Part shown: positions 15,387-27,087 of the stretch, piece by piece
How the letters are laid out: the number at the start of each line of letters is the position of its first letter
Position numbering within the stretch: position 1 is the stretch's first letter
Source: Terebella lapidaria
Taxonomy: Eukaryota > Annelida > Polychaeta > Terebellida > Terebellidae
Length of the DNA stretch: 64,000 bases
Assembly: GCA_949152475.1 (NCBI GenBank)
Contig: OX424564.1
Location: forward strand, 26,658,165-26,722,164
Reading direction: 5' to 3'
Notes under the pieces: model-generated
Told to the model about the DNA's origin: nothing
Database searches by the model: none
What the model saw: only the letters and a program-made list of their open reading frames with translations
Made by a program: the position numbers and the translations under genes

Positions 15387-15761
15387 ATGGTGACGATGCT
15401 GGGCATATGTAGACTAAGTATTATAGTTGCACATCTAGCTGCATGTATGGGTGGCGTCAGGATGACATGTCCGCAGAGAGAACCATTCTACCGATACATC
15501 GGGACCACATGGGCACCTGGGAACATCATTGGTCGATACGGACCAACCACATGGCAGATTTGTGAGAGGACCTGCCGTCAGCATCTTCATTGCCATGGAT
15601 ACCTGATGACGTGGACCAACGGCAACGTGGGAACGTGTCAGTTAATTGATGATGTTCTCGCGACTACAAGCACGTACCTGCTGGATCGAAATCAAGAGCT
15701 GTATGGTAAAGAAACTTTCCTTCGGAAACAAGCCGTACAAAGCAGAGATTATATGTATTGA
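15387..15761 (+). CDS. Possible secreted PAN/apple-domain protein or first exon
   Basis: From ATG 15387 the frame reads 124 residues. It begins with a hydrophobic signal-like stretch, MVTMLGICRLSIIVAHLAAC, and then a cysteine-containing region with ICERTCRQHLHCHGYLMTW and GTCQLI. The C-x3-C-x4-5-C ... C-L spacing and 'W...C..C....C.g......g.C.l' layout resemble the PAN/apple fold of animal secreted and adhesive proteins. A good donor (TATG|GTAAAG, after 15705) suggests this may be a first exon rather than a whole gene, but no downstream exon was recognised. The frame is also open further upstream, from 15237, without a signal peptide. It could be spurious. Confidence 0.4.
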   Translation: MVTMLGICRLSIIVAHLAACMGGVRMTCPQREPFYRYIGTTWAPGNIIGRYGPTTWQICERTCRQHLHCHGYLMTWTNGNVGTCQLIDDVLATTSTYLLDRNQELYGKETFLRKQAVQSRDYMY

Positions 15762-16559
15762 CGATAACGACCGCTTTCCGCGTGGTTACTGGAATTATTT
15801 GATACCATGCATCAGAATTGTAATGATCGTACGAACATGTCTTGTTTATCCAGTGTAGGTTTATCTAGTATGAATAAACACGTTGAAGTGGCATTTGGAG
15901 AAAGATATATAGATGGTTTGCCATACATTTCTGTCCGAAGGATGAAATACATACATTGTACATAACATACATTCGTCATATATGCACTTGTTTTGTCTGA
16001 CAGATGCCTCTTTCTCATTGAGTTCATTGCCAGTTTCTGGTAGACAATTTCTTTTCGTTGACATCAACGCCATTTTAGGTGCTCTGTACATGCATCTCTT
16101 GATGCAACGCGATTTCAGCTGACTCGTATATAATTGGAAGTAGGCCTACACTAGGTCAGGTCAGAGGAAACTTTGAGTGACACACAAGACTGCTGGTACT
16201 GTCAAGTGTTTTTCATTTATCCAACTAACTCACCATCACAGTTCGTTTTGAAACCCAATTTACCAATTTACCTTGGCCATCAGGCATATTTGTTGCTGAT
16301 TTGAAACAAATGTTTTCCAGTGGCACTAAAAGTGTACGCTTCGAACGATGGTATGTGTAGCCAACTTCATTCATCAACATTAGGATATACATGCATGTGA
16401 TACATTTCTGGAAATAATGTGCAATATCTCACTTACTTCGAGCATCATTCCGCAATGTAGCTGACAACTCGCTGACACCAAACTAACACTAAGCACCGGA
16501 GGTTTTGGTTCAACGTGTACATTGTAAGCAACATCACGACTCAGAAGTGGTCAGTTCAA
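15762..16559. other. Intergenic stretch, no supported feature
   Basis: No gene or clear repeat recognised. The right part probably belongs to the eroded Tc1-like element that begins to be recognisable at about 16560. Confidence 0.35.
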
Positions 16560-16760
16560 AGTCCAGATCTGAACCTCATCCGAATTCTGTCTCGTACCTT
16601 GGCCAGATGGTGGGACAGAGGAATCCAGACAACCTGGGAGCCCTTTAAACAGGTCTAGCTGCCTGAAAAATGGACAAGAATTACCCAGGACACGTACCTG
16701 GATCTTATTATGTGGATCTTGTCATGAACTCGCTGTGCAGAGGCAGGACCATGTGAGAAG
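16560..16760 (+). pseudogene. Dead Tc1-like transposase C-terminus
   Basis: The plus frame gives SPDLNLIRILSRTLARWWDR, then WEPFKQV, LPEKWTRITQDTYLDLI and a final Met-Trp. This is the D-D-E transposase tail of Tc1/mariner elements (consensus SPDLNPIEHLWD ... EEW..I...T...LI.SM..R). The expected IEHLWD, which carries the catalytic Glu, is altered to IRILS, so the Glu is lost. In-frame stops occur near 16656 (TAG) and 16724 (TGA). The 5' two thirds are missing or unrecognisable. Confidence 0.75.
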
Positions 16761-17097
16761 CCCGAGAATGACACGTGTGTTATTATTGAATAGACCCGAG
16801 ATTGAAACATGTGTGTTTTCCTCGAGCTTTATCCTTGGTGATTATTGCCAAGTTTCCATGCATATTTGTCTTAAGTGCTGCCAGGGTGTCTGAAGGCCTC
16901 TGCGCAACAACTGACCAAGGCGATACATATTTTTTTATGGCGTTCAGACCTGGACATTGAGCCAACCACTAGTCCTGAAGTTACTTAAGCATGCTGAACC
17001 TAAACTTTCCGTGCTTAGTGTATATATATTGGAAGACTATGTCTACATCGAAGATCATATTTATTTACTGAGGCAAAACAGTTCTGTCACCGGCTTG
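16761..17097. other. Spacer, no feature seen
   Basis: Lies between the Tc1-like remnant and the broken FAM151 copy. No recognisable coding or repeat structure. Confidence 0.35.
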
Positions 17098-17568
17098 CCT
17101 ACACGTTTGAACTGAGCGGGGTCCACTGGATTCTCCGCGTGTTCATCGAAAGATCCAGGACCTGTCATTATATCGGCGTTGAACGAAAAACAGGTTGTTG
17201 AAAGTTTCCTCGGAATTTTCGGATGACTTGCATAGATGGTTCGAGAACAATAATATACTTGGAGTCCAGCTTGATTCCTTTAATTATAAAGTAGAAAACT
17301 GCATGAGTTCAGAGAGAAAAGACGAACAGCAATGAAAAACCCGATTTTACCTAGGACATTTTGAAGTGATACAAGCGAAGATGCCAAAAACACATCATAA
17401 ACATTTGAGGAAAGACCTTTGTCCGTGTTGATAACGCGACTGAGCCACTGCTCTAGCGTGATGTCGCTGTCTGTGTCGGGGGGGGGGGGGGGGGTGGGCC
17501 ATGACCGGAGTGTCTGTCTGGTTCGGCAGTCCCTGACCTCGCAGCAACACGTCAGCTTCCAGCATCAT
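17098..17568 (-). pseudogene. Truncated tandem copy of the FAM151B-like gene
   Basis: This stretch repeats, base for base with scattered changes, the segment 17960-18424 of the adjacent FAM151B-like gene: the MLEADVLLRGQGLPNQTDTP exon, the intron and the first part of the last exon. The duplicate starts and stops inside exons. It lacks the C-terminal two thirds of the domain. In the MAHPP...DTDSDITLEQWL region a C-run on the coding strand (G-run at about 17479-17496) has expanded and shifts the frame. Another small length change sits near 17190 in the last-exon part. The offset between copies is about 860 bases, so this is a partial tandem duplication just 3' of the intact gene. Confidence 0.88.
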
Positions 17569-17586
17569 AAGAATGAACACGAATTA

Positions 17587-20500
17587 TCATTTTGATGTTG
17601 ATTTCAAATTCTGCAAGAACTTGTTCATGAGATTCTCTGGTAGATCGTAGTAAATCCTGCCTATGTCGTAATTTTCTCTCACGTAGACGAGATCGTCGAC
17701 ATCCACTACGTCGTCAGCAGACGACCATATCGTCAACGTGTAGCTACGCGACTCGTCCAACAGCGACGTGAGTGCGTCCCAAGAGGCTCTCACGTACACC
17801 GCACGTACGGGGAACGTGATTGGCTGAACCAAGTCACGTGCGTATGACGTCATTTCAGCCACCATTTCTTTTGTGTATAAATAATGGCAAGCTGTATTAT
17901 GAGTTTTGGGGCGAGTTGTCCAACCCATAGACAATGTACAGTCAGGAAAATACGTCAAGACTACACGTTTGAACTGAGCGGGGTCCACTGGTGTGTCCGC
18001 GTGTTCATCGCAAGATCCAGGACCTGTCATTATATCGGCGTTGATCCAAACAGGTTGTTGAAAGTTTCCTCGGTATTTTCTGATGACTTGCATAGATGGT
18101 TCGATAACACTAATATACTTGAAGTCCAGTTTGATTCCTATAATTATAAAGTACAAAATTACATGAGTTCTGAGAGAAAAGACGAATAGCTATGGAAAAC
18201 CCGATTTGACATATTAGTAGGACATTTTGAAGTGATACAAGCGAAAATGCCGAAAACACATCATAAACATTTGAGGAAAGACCTTTGTCCGTGTTGATAA
18301 CGCGACCGAGCCACTGCTCTAGCGTGATGTCGCTGTCTGTGTCGGGGGGATGTGCCATGACCGGGGTGTCTGTCTGGTTCGGCAGTCCCTGACCTCGCAG
18401 CAACACGTCAGCTTCCAACATCATTACGTCACCTACAACAAAATATTATAATTCACAGCACCCCGTCTATAACCCATGTCATAACGCCAACTCTATCATA
18501 GTGTGACCGCTTCAAATTCATGGAACACTACACCGTCCACCCTCAGAAAATGATGGCGGAGAAATTGGAAGCTCAATAATATTGAACTACAAGTTCACGT
18601 GTACATGTAGGATATACACTGCATGTGTGCATCATCTTAGCAGGTGTTGTCATGCATTTAGCAAGCGTAAACATACATATGGAATGTCGACAACTAATTT
18701 GATGCCTCGAGAACACCCCCGACCCCCCGAAAAAAAACCCAGAACAAGCAGTTACTACCTGACTGATCAGTCAAAGCAATCTGACCATCATATATGAATA
18801 GTTTGAGTAGGCGTCATTCAACTGCCCCACTGTTATTTCGCGATAATTTGATTAATTTTGAAGATACCTGCATGAAAGTTTCACAGCTTCCATAATTCTG
18901 AGTGGCCTGATTTTGTACAAAATTTCAGAAATTGGACAGTAAACAAAAAAGTTATCCCATTTGGCCTATACATAACGTAACAAGAAAATGCAGCAAACTG
19001 CGGAAGACGACATTAGAGCTTGAGCACATCATCAACGTTACCCCCCCCCCCCCCCCAAAGAAAAAAAAGAAGAAGCCATAATTTTATCCCCTACATGATT
19101 CCAATTGATTTCTGTTATTCCGTATACCAGGATGAATAGCATGGCCTACTTCCTTCATATTACTAATAAGTAAACATTTATTTTAAAATCGATCAATGGA
19201 ACAGATACGCCCGAACCTCATTAAAATATCCTCAAAACATTGGAAATTATGAGGAATATCTGCATCTGATATCATCAGATATAGCCTAACACGTGCCTTT
19301 ACTGGGCAAATTAAAATACCAGTTAAGAATAAAAAGACTTCGCAATCCAACACAGAACAGAACACCAGCTTAATTGTCATTTTATAAAATACGTCAAATT
19401 ATGGTAAATGTAGCCGTGGCATCGCGTTTTCATGAAAGGCGGCGCTCCAGCACCCGTCTTTCACACAATTCGTCCTTTGCATTCCGGGATACCGAAAATA
19501 GTTCCAACATGGATGCCTCTATGAATCGAAATAAATTTGAATGTTTGGGATATTTTGTTACTGACAGGACATATTGTCGAAAACTATACAATTTTTAAAG
19601 AGATTGTGATAGAATAACACCAGTAGCGGTGTCCGTGGCAATCTTTAGTGCCTCTGAAAAATCCATGGCTGAGTCATGACTGTCGGGTCGACCCCTGGCC
19701 AGCCCTGGGTCGACCCATGCAAAACAAGAAAGCACGTGCTCGTGTTTACAAAACGCGCATTAATACGGACTATTTTGTTACCGCGCATTGACACTGTCCC
19801 CTGATTCAGGGGACCAGAGAATCGGTTATTACAAAGACGGGTGCTTCAGAGTGCCGTCTGGTGGACAAAACGCGTGGCATCGCAGACGAATCGTTGTGTT
19901 TACTTCATAACGCCAAAAATGTCCACACGCAGATGCCAACATGCATGTATGCAAGCACGAATTGCTGAACAGAAATTGTGTTCCAAAATACGCGTGATTG
20001 TGGTAAAATTTGTTTTGCATTCTGGGAACGTCAATTTCCATCGGCTCCGCCATTTTGGGACGTTTTTAGATAATTTGAACATTTTACGTAATTTTCTCAA
20101 ACCTAGCACATCGATTCATGCTTGATATATATGTGGAATGGTCATGAAGTGGAATGAAGTTTCCCATCAATTCGAGAGATTTTATGTCAAGGACGAAGAA
20201 AATCCTTATTTGAAGTAGGTATCTAAACGTTTACATGCCAAAACGTGCGTCAATAGGTTGGCGTGAAACCTCCATAAAAAAGTCAGCGCATAGACATGTA
20301 GAGGGTTGGGGGCTTCGCCCCAACGCTCTAATGTCAATAACACAACGTCAAAACGTGAATGCTACGGGGTTGGCAGCGGTCCAACACCAAATTCCACCAG
20401 AAATTTACTGTAGGGCAAATAAGCCAACTTTTTCGTTTACTGTCCAAACTCTTATAAATTTCGAAACAAGTTAGGTCGCTAAGCATGATGAACGCTGTTG

Positions 20501-20782
20501 AAATTTCAGAAAGTAACTTAAAAATTGGAAAAATTATCGCGATAAAACAATGGGCCAGAGATGAATGACGTCGACTTTAGTCTAACCTGTCAAAGCCTCT
20601 TCCATCTTTCCGCGACTATTCACAGCGTGGACCCAGCTGATTTTCAGACCGTCCCTGCTCCCAAGTCTTCGCGCAAAATGATCAACAGCTGAAACGCTGG
20701 TCACTGTGAAAGAGAAAAAAGATAATATTCTTTTTAGTTATTACCTTGAGAGCAAGTAGTTGAGAGCGTCATCTACGGTCAT
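17587..20782 (-). CDS. FAM151B: FAM151B-like menorin-family protein, single domain
   Basis: Menorin-family (DUF2181) proteins adopt a phosphodiesterase-like barrel. Their biochemical activity is not settled; relatives act in dendrite patterning and photoreceptor upkeep. Certain exons on the minus strand: 20703 (or 20696)-20587, 18432-18283 and 18137-17587. A small 5' exon, 20782-20745 (MTVDDALNYLLS), joined to the acceptor at 20696 keeps frame and gives 282 residues, near the about 276 of vertebrate FAM151B. That 5' exon is inferred. Family hallmarks in order: SRDGLKISWVHAVNS, LEADVLLRGQG, MAHPP, SDITLEQWL, IKLDFK, QQPVWINADIMTGPG, LSMGWTT, PITFPVRAVYVRASW, DLVYVRENYDIGRIYYDLP. The His, Glu-x-Asp and His expected to line the active site are present. 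No signal peptide. The last exon lacks two introns found in domain 1 of the FAM151A-like gene at 56-61 kb. Intron 2 carries a 1.8-kb TIR element. Confidence 0.87.
18807..20575. mobile_element. TIR element (family A relative) in FAM151B-like intron
   Basis: The left end has GTAGGCGTCATTCAACTGCC then TTTCGCGATAATT. The right end has AATTATCGCGATAAAACAAT then GGGCCAGAGATGAATGACGTCGAC. These are inverted imperfect copies. Next to each end sits the family block (AGTAAACAAAAAAGTTATCC; inverted on the right as GCCAACTTTTTCGTTTACTG) shared with the element at 11083-11505. The interior includes a C-run near 19040 and no transposase frame. The right end is only about 12 bases from the exon boundary at 20587, close enough to affect the 5' splice site region. 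Confidence 0.65.
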
Positions 20783-22250
20783 GTTCATTGCTCTATAGAT
20801 ATGATTTACTTCCTATGTGCTCATGATATGAACTTAAAATCTGTCTTCAAGCAAGTAAACACTTTTCATGGATATGTTACCTCAATCCAGGTCCATAATG
20901 ATTCCTCTTACATCTATGTGAATTTTTATATATGCTTATAATTTATGTTCAGGAAATTGTATTGAATATCATGACTAATATTGTGTTATTACTGGTAATT
21001 TTTAATGGCCTGATTGGTTCTATAGATTCGATTTTTTTTAATCATCTAGAATATACTACATAGTGGGTCATAAAAAGAAACTTTTGCCAATATGGGGCTG
21101 AAATGTATGATTTTTTAAAAATGAAAATATTCCAACAATTTTCCGGTGGAATTTTTTCCATGATGTGATGAGAAGAAAATGAAGATTTGAGGTATAATGT
21201 AAGTCAAATCCAACTCATATGCAATATATAAAGGAGAACAACCAATGATTGAGCACAACCTCGACAAGAACATACCGGGGTTTTCCGTAATTAGGCCCAC
21301 CCGATTTATGGCCCATGGGCCATATTTCGGGAAAAAATCCCAAAAGATGGGCGATAATTCAGAATATTTTTTTCATATTTAGTGATTTGATTTTTTTTTT
21401 CATATAACGTAGTTTCGATGAAAATGTAAACGGTTTATTAACAGCCAGATATTCCGTCAAGTATGTGTCAAGTATTTACATCAAAGAACTGTCACAGGGG
21501 CGTCAAAATCAAAACGGGGTCCTTCCTGAACAATTTCGGTCGCGAATTTAATGATGTAATGACTGCGGGTAACAATCGCGAATCTGGAATGCGCCAGTTC
21601 TCAATTCACTTAGGTAACAAAATCATGAATTTGTAAACATCCATTCGGCACCATAATTTACTAGGGCGATCAATAGCCATCAAGGATCACCCACCGAGAC
21701 ATCGTCCTTGACTAAATATAAATAAATGTCTGGTAATTGTTGAATATACGAAATTTCGTTTTGCTGATGCGTGTAAAAGTGACACCTATGCTCATCAATT
21801 TGTACAATACATGTGATACTAATGATCCATGTTTCGGTTCATCATCCATGTTTGTACATAAAAGGAAGTTTCGGGAAGAAAGTTTGCGAAGTTCTTGCTT
21901 ATTTTTTTACCTTTATATTTACTTTATAAGTGAATGGTAGAGCGGCTCACTACAGTGTTTGTTTCTTTACCAACAAAAACTATTCAGATAAAACTTAATA
22001 TGACATAAATCAGCCATCGTATGTATATATAATAGTGGCATACCAGGGGCATTCAAGTTCGTGTTTGGAAAAGGCGGCAATGGAAAAACACTCCAATGGT
22101 CCGTTATGCCTTGCATAACTGAGACATGGTTTCATACATAATAACACAGAAGCTGTGCTATTTGATGATTAGATAAATCTTTTTATAAATACGTTTCACC
22201 AAAACGAACATTCGTGTCTTCCACTTGACAAACACTGGTTGCTGCGTATA
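20783..22250. other. Upstream flank of FAM151B-like gene, no gene seen
   Basis: AT-rich DNA. No additional FAM151 exon could be found on the minus strand and no other domain was recognised on either strand. Confidence 0.4.
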
Positions 22251-22805
22251 TGGGCCCAACTATCATACGCTGCGCCTTATACTAGGCTACTGTATATTAA
22301 TTAAATTGGCCATTCAACTCAATGTTAAATGATCTTACTTTGACGGTCCATAACACCTTCCTAAAAAAACTTATGCTAGCATGAATATATTTGACGACAC
22401 ATGGGATTTTTCGCTATTCTGCCTTGAATGGACCCGGGGTGAAAATAACCAAAATTATGGGTACTGATGCCCATGCAAAACCCCTTTGATTCCCCAGCTC
22501 CTGAGAAGAACGCCGACAAGATACTGCCTTGAAAACCGGGTCATTATATCCCAGCACTGCGTTCTTTCAGGTGAATATACACTCGTCCAGAAGTCTGGCC
22601 TAAAAAATATATGAGGCGATGTTTAACAACAGTTTCCCTTTAAATTGCCTAAGTGAGGTCAACGCTCGCTGATTGGCTGAGCGAATTACTGTACACTGCC
22701 CACTACTCGGCCACTAAATACATGCCATTTAATCCGTCTGTCACCTTTTTAATCCTTATTGAATATACATGTAGAGGAAGGCGCATGATATGATACTTGG
22801 GCCCG
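22251..22805. mobile_element. MITE, family B (TGGGCCCAA ends), full copy
   Basis: Left end TGGGCCCAACTATCATACGC then TGCGCCTTA. The right end is an inverted copy (AAGGCGCATGATATGATACT then TGGGCCCG). The element is flanked by TA on both sides. Interior words such as TTCACTCAATG-like CCATTCAACTCAATGTTAAA and GGGATTTTTCGCTATTCTGC, plus GACCCGGGGTGAAAAT, recur inverted at 46470-46760. A short internal-deletion copy is at 48330-48458. No coding capacity. Confidence 0.82.
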
Positions 22806-22811
22806 TATATG

Positions 22812-22962
22812 TATTATATAAATACTACCCTGTGTGTATATTGGTACAGCGGATTATTCCCCGAGGGAGAGATTGCTGCCCAAGGCGTTAGCCGAGTGTG
22901 TTAATCCCGAGTCGAATGATCCGCGGTACCAATAGACATACGGGGTTGTATTTATTATATAT
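22812..22962. repeat. Foldback (hairpin) element
   Basis: Arms of about 47 bases, 22812-22858 and 22914-22962, are inverted copies centred on GGTACAGCGGATTATT and AATGATCCGCGGTACC, with a loop of about 55 bases. It abuts the family B MITE within a few bases, so one probably inserted next to or into the other. Confidence 0.72.
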
Positions 22963-23411
22963 ATCACACCGAATGTTTGTTTTGAGAAAATGTGATTGAC
23001 AAATGACGCTGCCGGTTAGTATATCAAAGTACCAACCGGTTAGTATATCGTTTATTGCGGTCGGCTCCAGCAGAGCGTATTACTTCACGTGTACTGACCA
23101 ATCACAGAGCGTGATTCTTACATGATGTATAATATACTTTGTTGTGGTCAAAATAATGAGACTAATACATAAGGCTATACTTCGAGCTGAAGATTCATAA
23201 TCCCAAACACCTCGGTACACCCGAGTGCATATCACACGTGATTGTTACTGGCATCACTACGTAGCTATTTTCTGTAGAGCATAATCCTTTCGCTCGCCCT
23301 GTTGTGAGTGTATTTTGTCTACTGAGAAACAGGTCGGGAAATGACATATGAAAACGATGATTTTAACAAATTTAAAATTGTTTAATAAGGAACGGAATCT
23401 CGGTTGGTAAT
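22963..23411. other. Spacer with a short direct repeat
   Basis: CCGGTTAGTATATC occurs twice, about 28 bases apart, near 23010-23050. Nothing else recognised. Confidence 0.4.
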
Positions 23412-24765
23412 CCTTTTTTTAAAAAATAATTTATTCACATTCATACCATTCAATACATTGTATAAAACATTACAAATCAACAGACGACCATGATGAATGA
23501 TGTAATGACATATATATTACAAATGTGGTACATGATGTGAAATAGGTACACTAAAAATCCAGATTGTGTACACATGACCATAGATTTATTTCCATAGTGG
23601 CCTACCTGCCTATGACTATGACTACTATGAGATGAAACTGATGGAAAAAAATACAACGAGTGCATAAAACCCTATGGGGTACCCCTGCCTAAGATAAATT
23701 TTGTGCTAATTGAATACAAAACTGTTTCCTTCACACTCCTTCATTTTTAGGAACAAATGAGCTTTACACTGGCGTTCGAACATTTCCTTGTGACTTGTGG
23801 CATTTAGGTTGTCTGGCAACATATTCCAAGATTTTATTGCATCGAACATAAAAGATTTGCTACCTTGGGTTTTAACTTGTAGCAAGACAAATGCCATACT
23901 TTGATTTCTTTTGGAATATCCATGGGAGACCCTATGGAATTCCTGACACAGTTAAGTAGCTAACTGTAGGAGCTGTGTTTTTGTAGATGTCGAACATTAA
24001 ACACAGGCTGAGAAATTGGAACCGATAGTTAACATTTAGCAATTTGAGTTGTTCGAAGTCGTTAACTGATACATGATATCTACTATGTGCACCCAGAATA
24101 AATCTGATCATTTTGTTCTGAGCAGTTTGTAGTTTATCTTTAGTTGCTTTGCAAATGTTTTTCCGAGATGTAAGCTGAGTTTATTACTATCTAACCACAA
24201 TTTGAGATTCCCTAGTTCGTTCGATAGTGCACACTCTACTGAGTGGATGCCTTTCCCCCCTAACCACCAACATGGAATCATCTGCATAGAGATACAGTTC
24301 ACAGTCTGGTCCGATAACACTACTCATATCATTTACATATATGGAAAACAATAAGGGTCCTAATATGGATCCATGAGGGACATCACATGAAATCGAGTCA
24401 TACGAGGAATGATTGCCATTTATGTCAACAAATTGTTTCCTACCATCCAGATATGAGTGAAACTACTTTACAGTATCAGTACACATGCCAATTTGTCTGA
24501 GCTTGGTTAATAATATGTCATGGTTCACGGTGTCGAAAGCCTTTCTTAGATCTAACAGAACAACACCGGTATGCAATCCCTTGTCCATATTAAATCTAAT
24601 TTTGTCTATTAAGTATGTTAAAGCAGTATTCGTAGAAAACGACGGACGAAAGCCCGATTGGAACTTGTAAATCAGGTTGTTATGGCTAAGGTAACTATAC
24701 AACTGATCGTATGCTATCCTTTCAAAAATTTTTGACACCACTGATAAAGCTGAATGGCTAACAAT
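23412..24765 (-). mobile_element. 5'-truncated, decayed CR1/Jockey-group LINE
   Basis: On the minus strand, reverse-transcriptase blocks appear in order but in different frames: SVVSKIFERIAYDQLYSYLS, then FQSGFRPSFSTNTALTYL, LLDLRKAFDTVNHDILLTKL; further on IHSVECALSNELGNLKLWLD and SNKLSLHLGKT; then a C-terminal block with FMFDAIKSWNMLPDNLNAT. The 3' end runs into AATAAATTATTTTTTAAAAA near 23412. Endonuclease and the start of the RT are absent. Frame changes occur between about 24463 and 24320 and again before 23900, so it is dead. Confidence 0.85.
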
Positions 24766-24775
24766 CAAAAAGGCA

Positions 24776-25112
24776 AAATTTCACCTTGACATGTGCCCCT
24801 CTGGGACAGGTCGCGCCGCTGACAACAATCGGCAGGTTGGTCGATTCTTACTTTATCTCCTCAAAATATCGCTGATTTAGGTGTATAATTCCATACCTCT
24901 GACATTTATGTTGCTAAATGACATGTACTCTAAATGTCTCTTCGTAACATAACTGCAATACAACATCATTTCTTCAAATCAAAGAAAATTCGAACAGCCC
25001 GCGGCCATTTTGCCTGTGTGGGTCGCACTAATAACCGTCCGAAACCGTCCTGGACCTTCCAGGGGGCAAATACCACTGTCCGGGACCCGAGAAAACCGCA
25101 TAGGAGTGTTTT
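24776..25112 (+). repeat. Dispersed repeat C, copy 1
   Basis: This segment (ending near GTCCGGGACCCGAGAAAACC) is matched in inverted orientation by 44590-44945, with a shared core including ATGTCTCTTCGTAACATAAC and GTGGGTCGCACTAATAACCG. It is GC-richer than its flanks. No terminal inverted repeats or A-tail were recognised, so its class is unknown. One copy lies at each side of the LINE/LTR nest. Confidence 0.75.
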
Positions 25113-26659
25113 CTATATTTTCATTCAGATCTCTCATATGATTCCGAACTATACATAAAAACGAGTTAGTCACAAGACATTGCAAGAAATATTTCAATGG
25201 TAGAAATTTTATAACATCTATAGGGAAATAATGTATAATAACTGATGGGGTTTTAACACAACAGTCCTTGACTCCTTTGACATTAATAATATTTATTTGT
25301 CTCCAAGGCACGGAGAGAACACAGTAAACATACTTTTAACTGGTGCGTGAAACATTTCAAGTGGTGCATTCAACTGGTGTGTTTCTTTGCGTGCAATTGC
25401 AATTACTACTGTTCAAACTTCAAAGGGTACCGATTGAAATATCAGCAAATTATTAACTTGGCTGTGATAGTGTGATCTACGAAATTATTTGAGACCGGCT
25501 TTGAGCGTGGCAAGTGGCATGACATTGATGCCATGTTATTTTATTTTTATTTATTTTTTGTTTGTTTTCTTTTTTGATTGCCAGACCTATACTCTGATTT
25601 TTCATACTTGTTACATTATTTCTTTGCTGATTATCTTGCGATTCCAAATGGTATCATTCTATAACTTGGCATACTTGACCTGGGAGTCAAACAGCAATTT
25701 CCTACCGAATTTCAAACTTGTATCGCGAAAATCTACTTGGCAATCTAACTCCTTGCTAAATTGGCCCCATCATGGACTTTCTGGGTCCGCACAGGAATTT
25801 GCATATTTGCTCGGTTGTCTTCCGGAATCAACATGTATACAAAAAGGCGAAAGATTAAAGTCTTCATAAGAAAATAATATAAAGCAGAATATATTAGTAA
25901 GACGTTAGCAACATATTTAAATGAATCTGGTAATTAGAGTCATAAAGCTGTAGAAGCTGTCTTGTGCTGTTCACCGTGGCTTCATCTACAGGACATTTCT
26001 CCAAAGTCTTACACACTCGATTGAATTAGGAGTCATCTCTGATACACTTGACTAGATTAAACTCATATTCACGGCAGACCTCCAGAGGCAGAGATTGAAA
26101 TAAAAGATTGAAGATCGAATAAATGTCTATCAGCAGATTTTCCTGATAAAATCGAACTCCACATATAGGAATGAAATCAAATACTTGTTGATGATCTACA
26201 TAAGGCAGTTTTGAGAAATTGTGGCAGGTAAGTCGAAGACGATACCTTCAAAATGCGGTAAGCGTCTATATTTTCTTTTTAAAGGCATTTCAGAATAGAG
26301 GCATCGATGGGTATCTAAGCTGAATTTTTGTCCAAAACCGGCCATTAAGCTATTTCAGAATTCTGAATTCTTGATCTGCCCCTGACATGTACATGTATAG
26401 TGTATATTATATGGCAGTGGGAAATCATCACACTTTTATAAGTGTTGTTTAATATGCAGTATGTTTTTTTTTCATTTTGATGATGTTGAGTTGAAAGTAT
26501 AGGGTTTTAAATGAAAAGACTGGTTGATACGGTATCACCAACACATCTCCAAGTTCCCAGAGCCCCAGAATTCACCGGAGAACATCTGCACGTAGAGGTC
26601 GTCTAGAGGTATTCGAACCAACTGCGCCACCTTTTTGCCAACATTCTGTATCCACCCAT
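25113..26659. other. Intergenic stretch, no gene
   Basis: AT-rich, with a T-rich stretch about 25535-25575. Short frames only. Around 26612-26640 the minus strand reads GGTGGCGCAGTTGGTTCGAA, which looks like fused A- and B-box words of a tRNA-derived SINE, but no body or tail supports it. Confidence 0.4.
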
Positions 26660-27087
26660 GTGATCTGCTGAAGCTTGACGAGTATTCAACTCACTTTTGA
26701 GATTAAAAAAACATGATAACCAATTGCTGGTAAGTCGATTTCCTCATTGCCAGTATGTTCTCGATCAATTTATATTCTCCGGTATAGTTCCTACCATTAC
26801 TCGACCGACCCGAATAACACATTCAAGCGCGACACTTATCGACAATATATATGTTAATCGAAACACACACCCTATACTTTCTGGGATTTTAACTTGTGAC
26901 ATTTCTGACCATATGCCGGTCTTTGCCCTGTTCGATAAAATAGATACTCCTGATAAAAAGCGCCCGCTCGAATTAAAAACCAGATCTATGACAAAAACTA
27001 AAATTAACTCCATTAACTATGCACTTAACAAAATTATTTGGGATGTTCTACAAAACTTACCTGTAAATACTGCATATGATTTATTAA
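26660..27087 (+). mobile_element. LINE, 5' piece (endonuclease C-terminus)
   Basis: The plus frame contains the C-terminal half of an APE-type endonuclease: SGIVPTITRPTRITHSSATL, IDNIYVN and ILTCDISDHMPVF, the last with the conserved SDH catalytic motif. The N-terminal part is missing, so the LINE is 5'-truncated. The frame is interrupted at 27088 by the LTR element and resumes at 41067 with the same register (…TAYDLL, then SKITETMNKITPEK). This shows that both pieces are one LINE split by the insertion. The 4-base target duplication is TTAA (27084-27087 and 41067-41070). Confidence 0.88.

Noticed and set aside
25489-25869. 126-residue plus-strand frame with hydrophobic N-terminus
   Set aside because: The hydrophobicity comes from a TTTATTTTTATTTATTTTTT stretch. 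No family resemblance.
26612-26640. tRNA-like A-box/B-box word on the minus strand
   Set aside because: Too short, the boxes are fused without the normal spacing, no tRNA fold is possible, and no SINE body or tail is seen.
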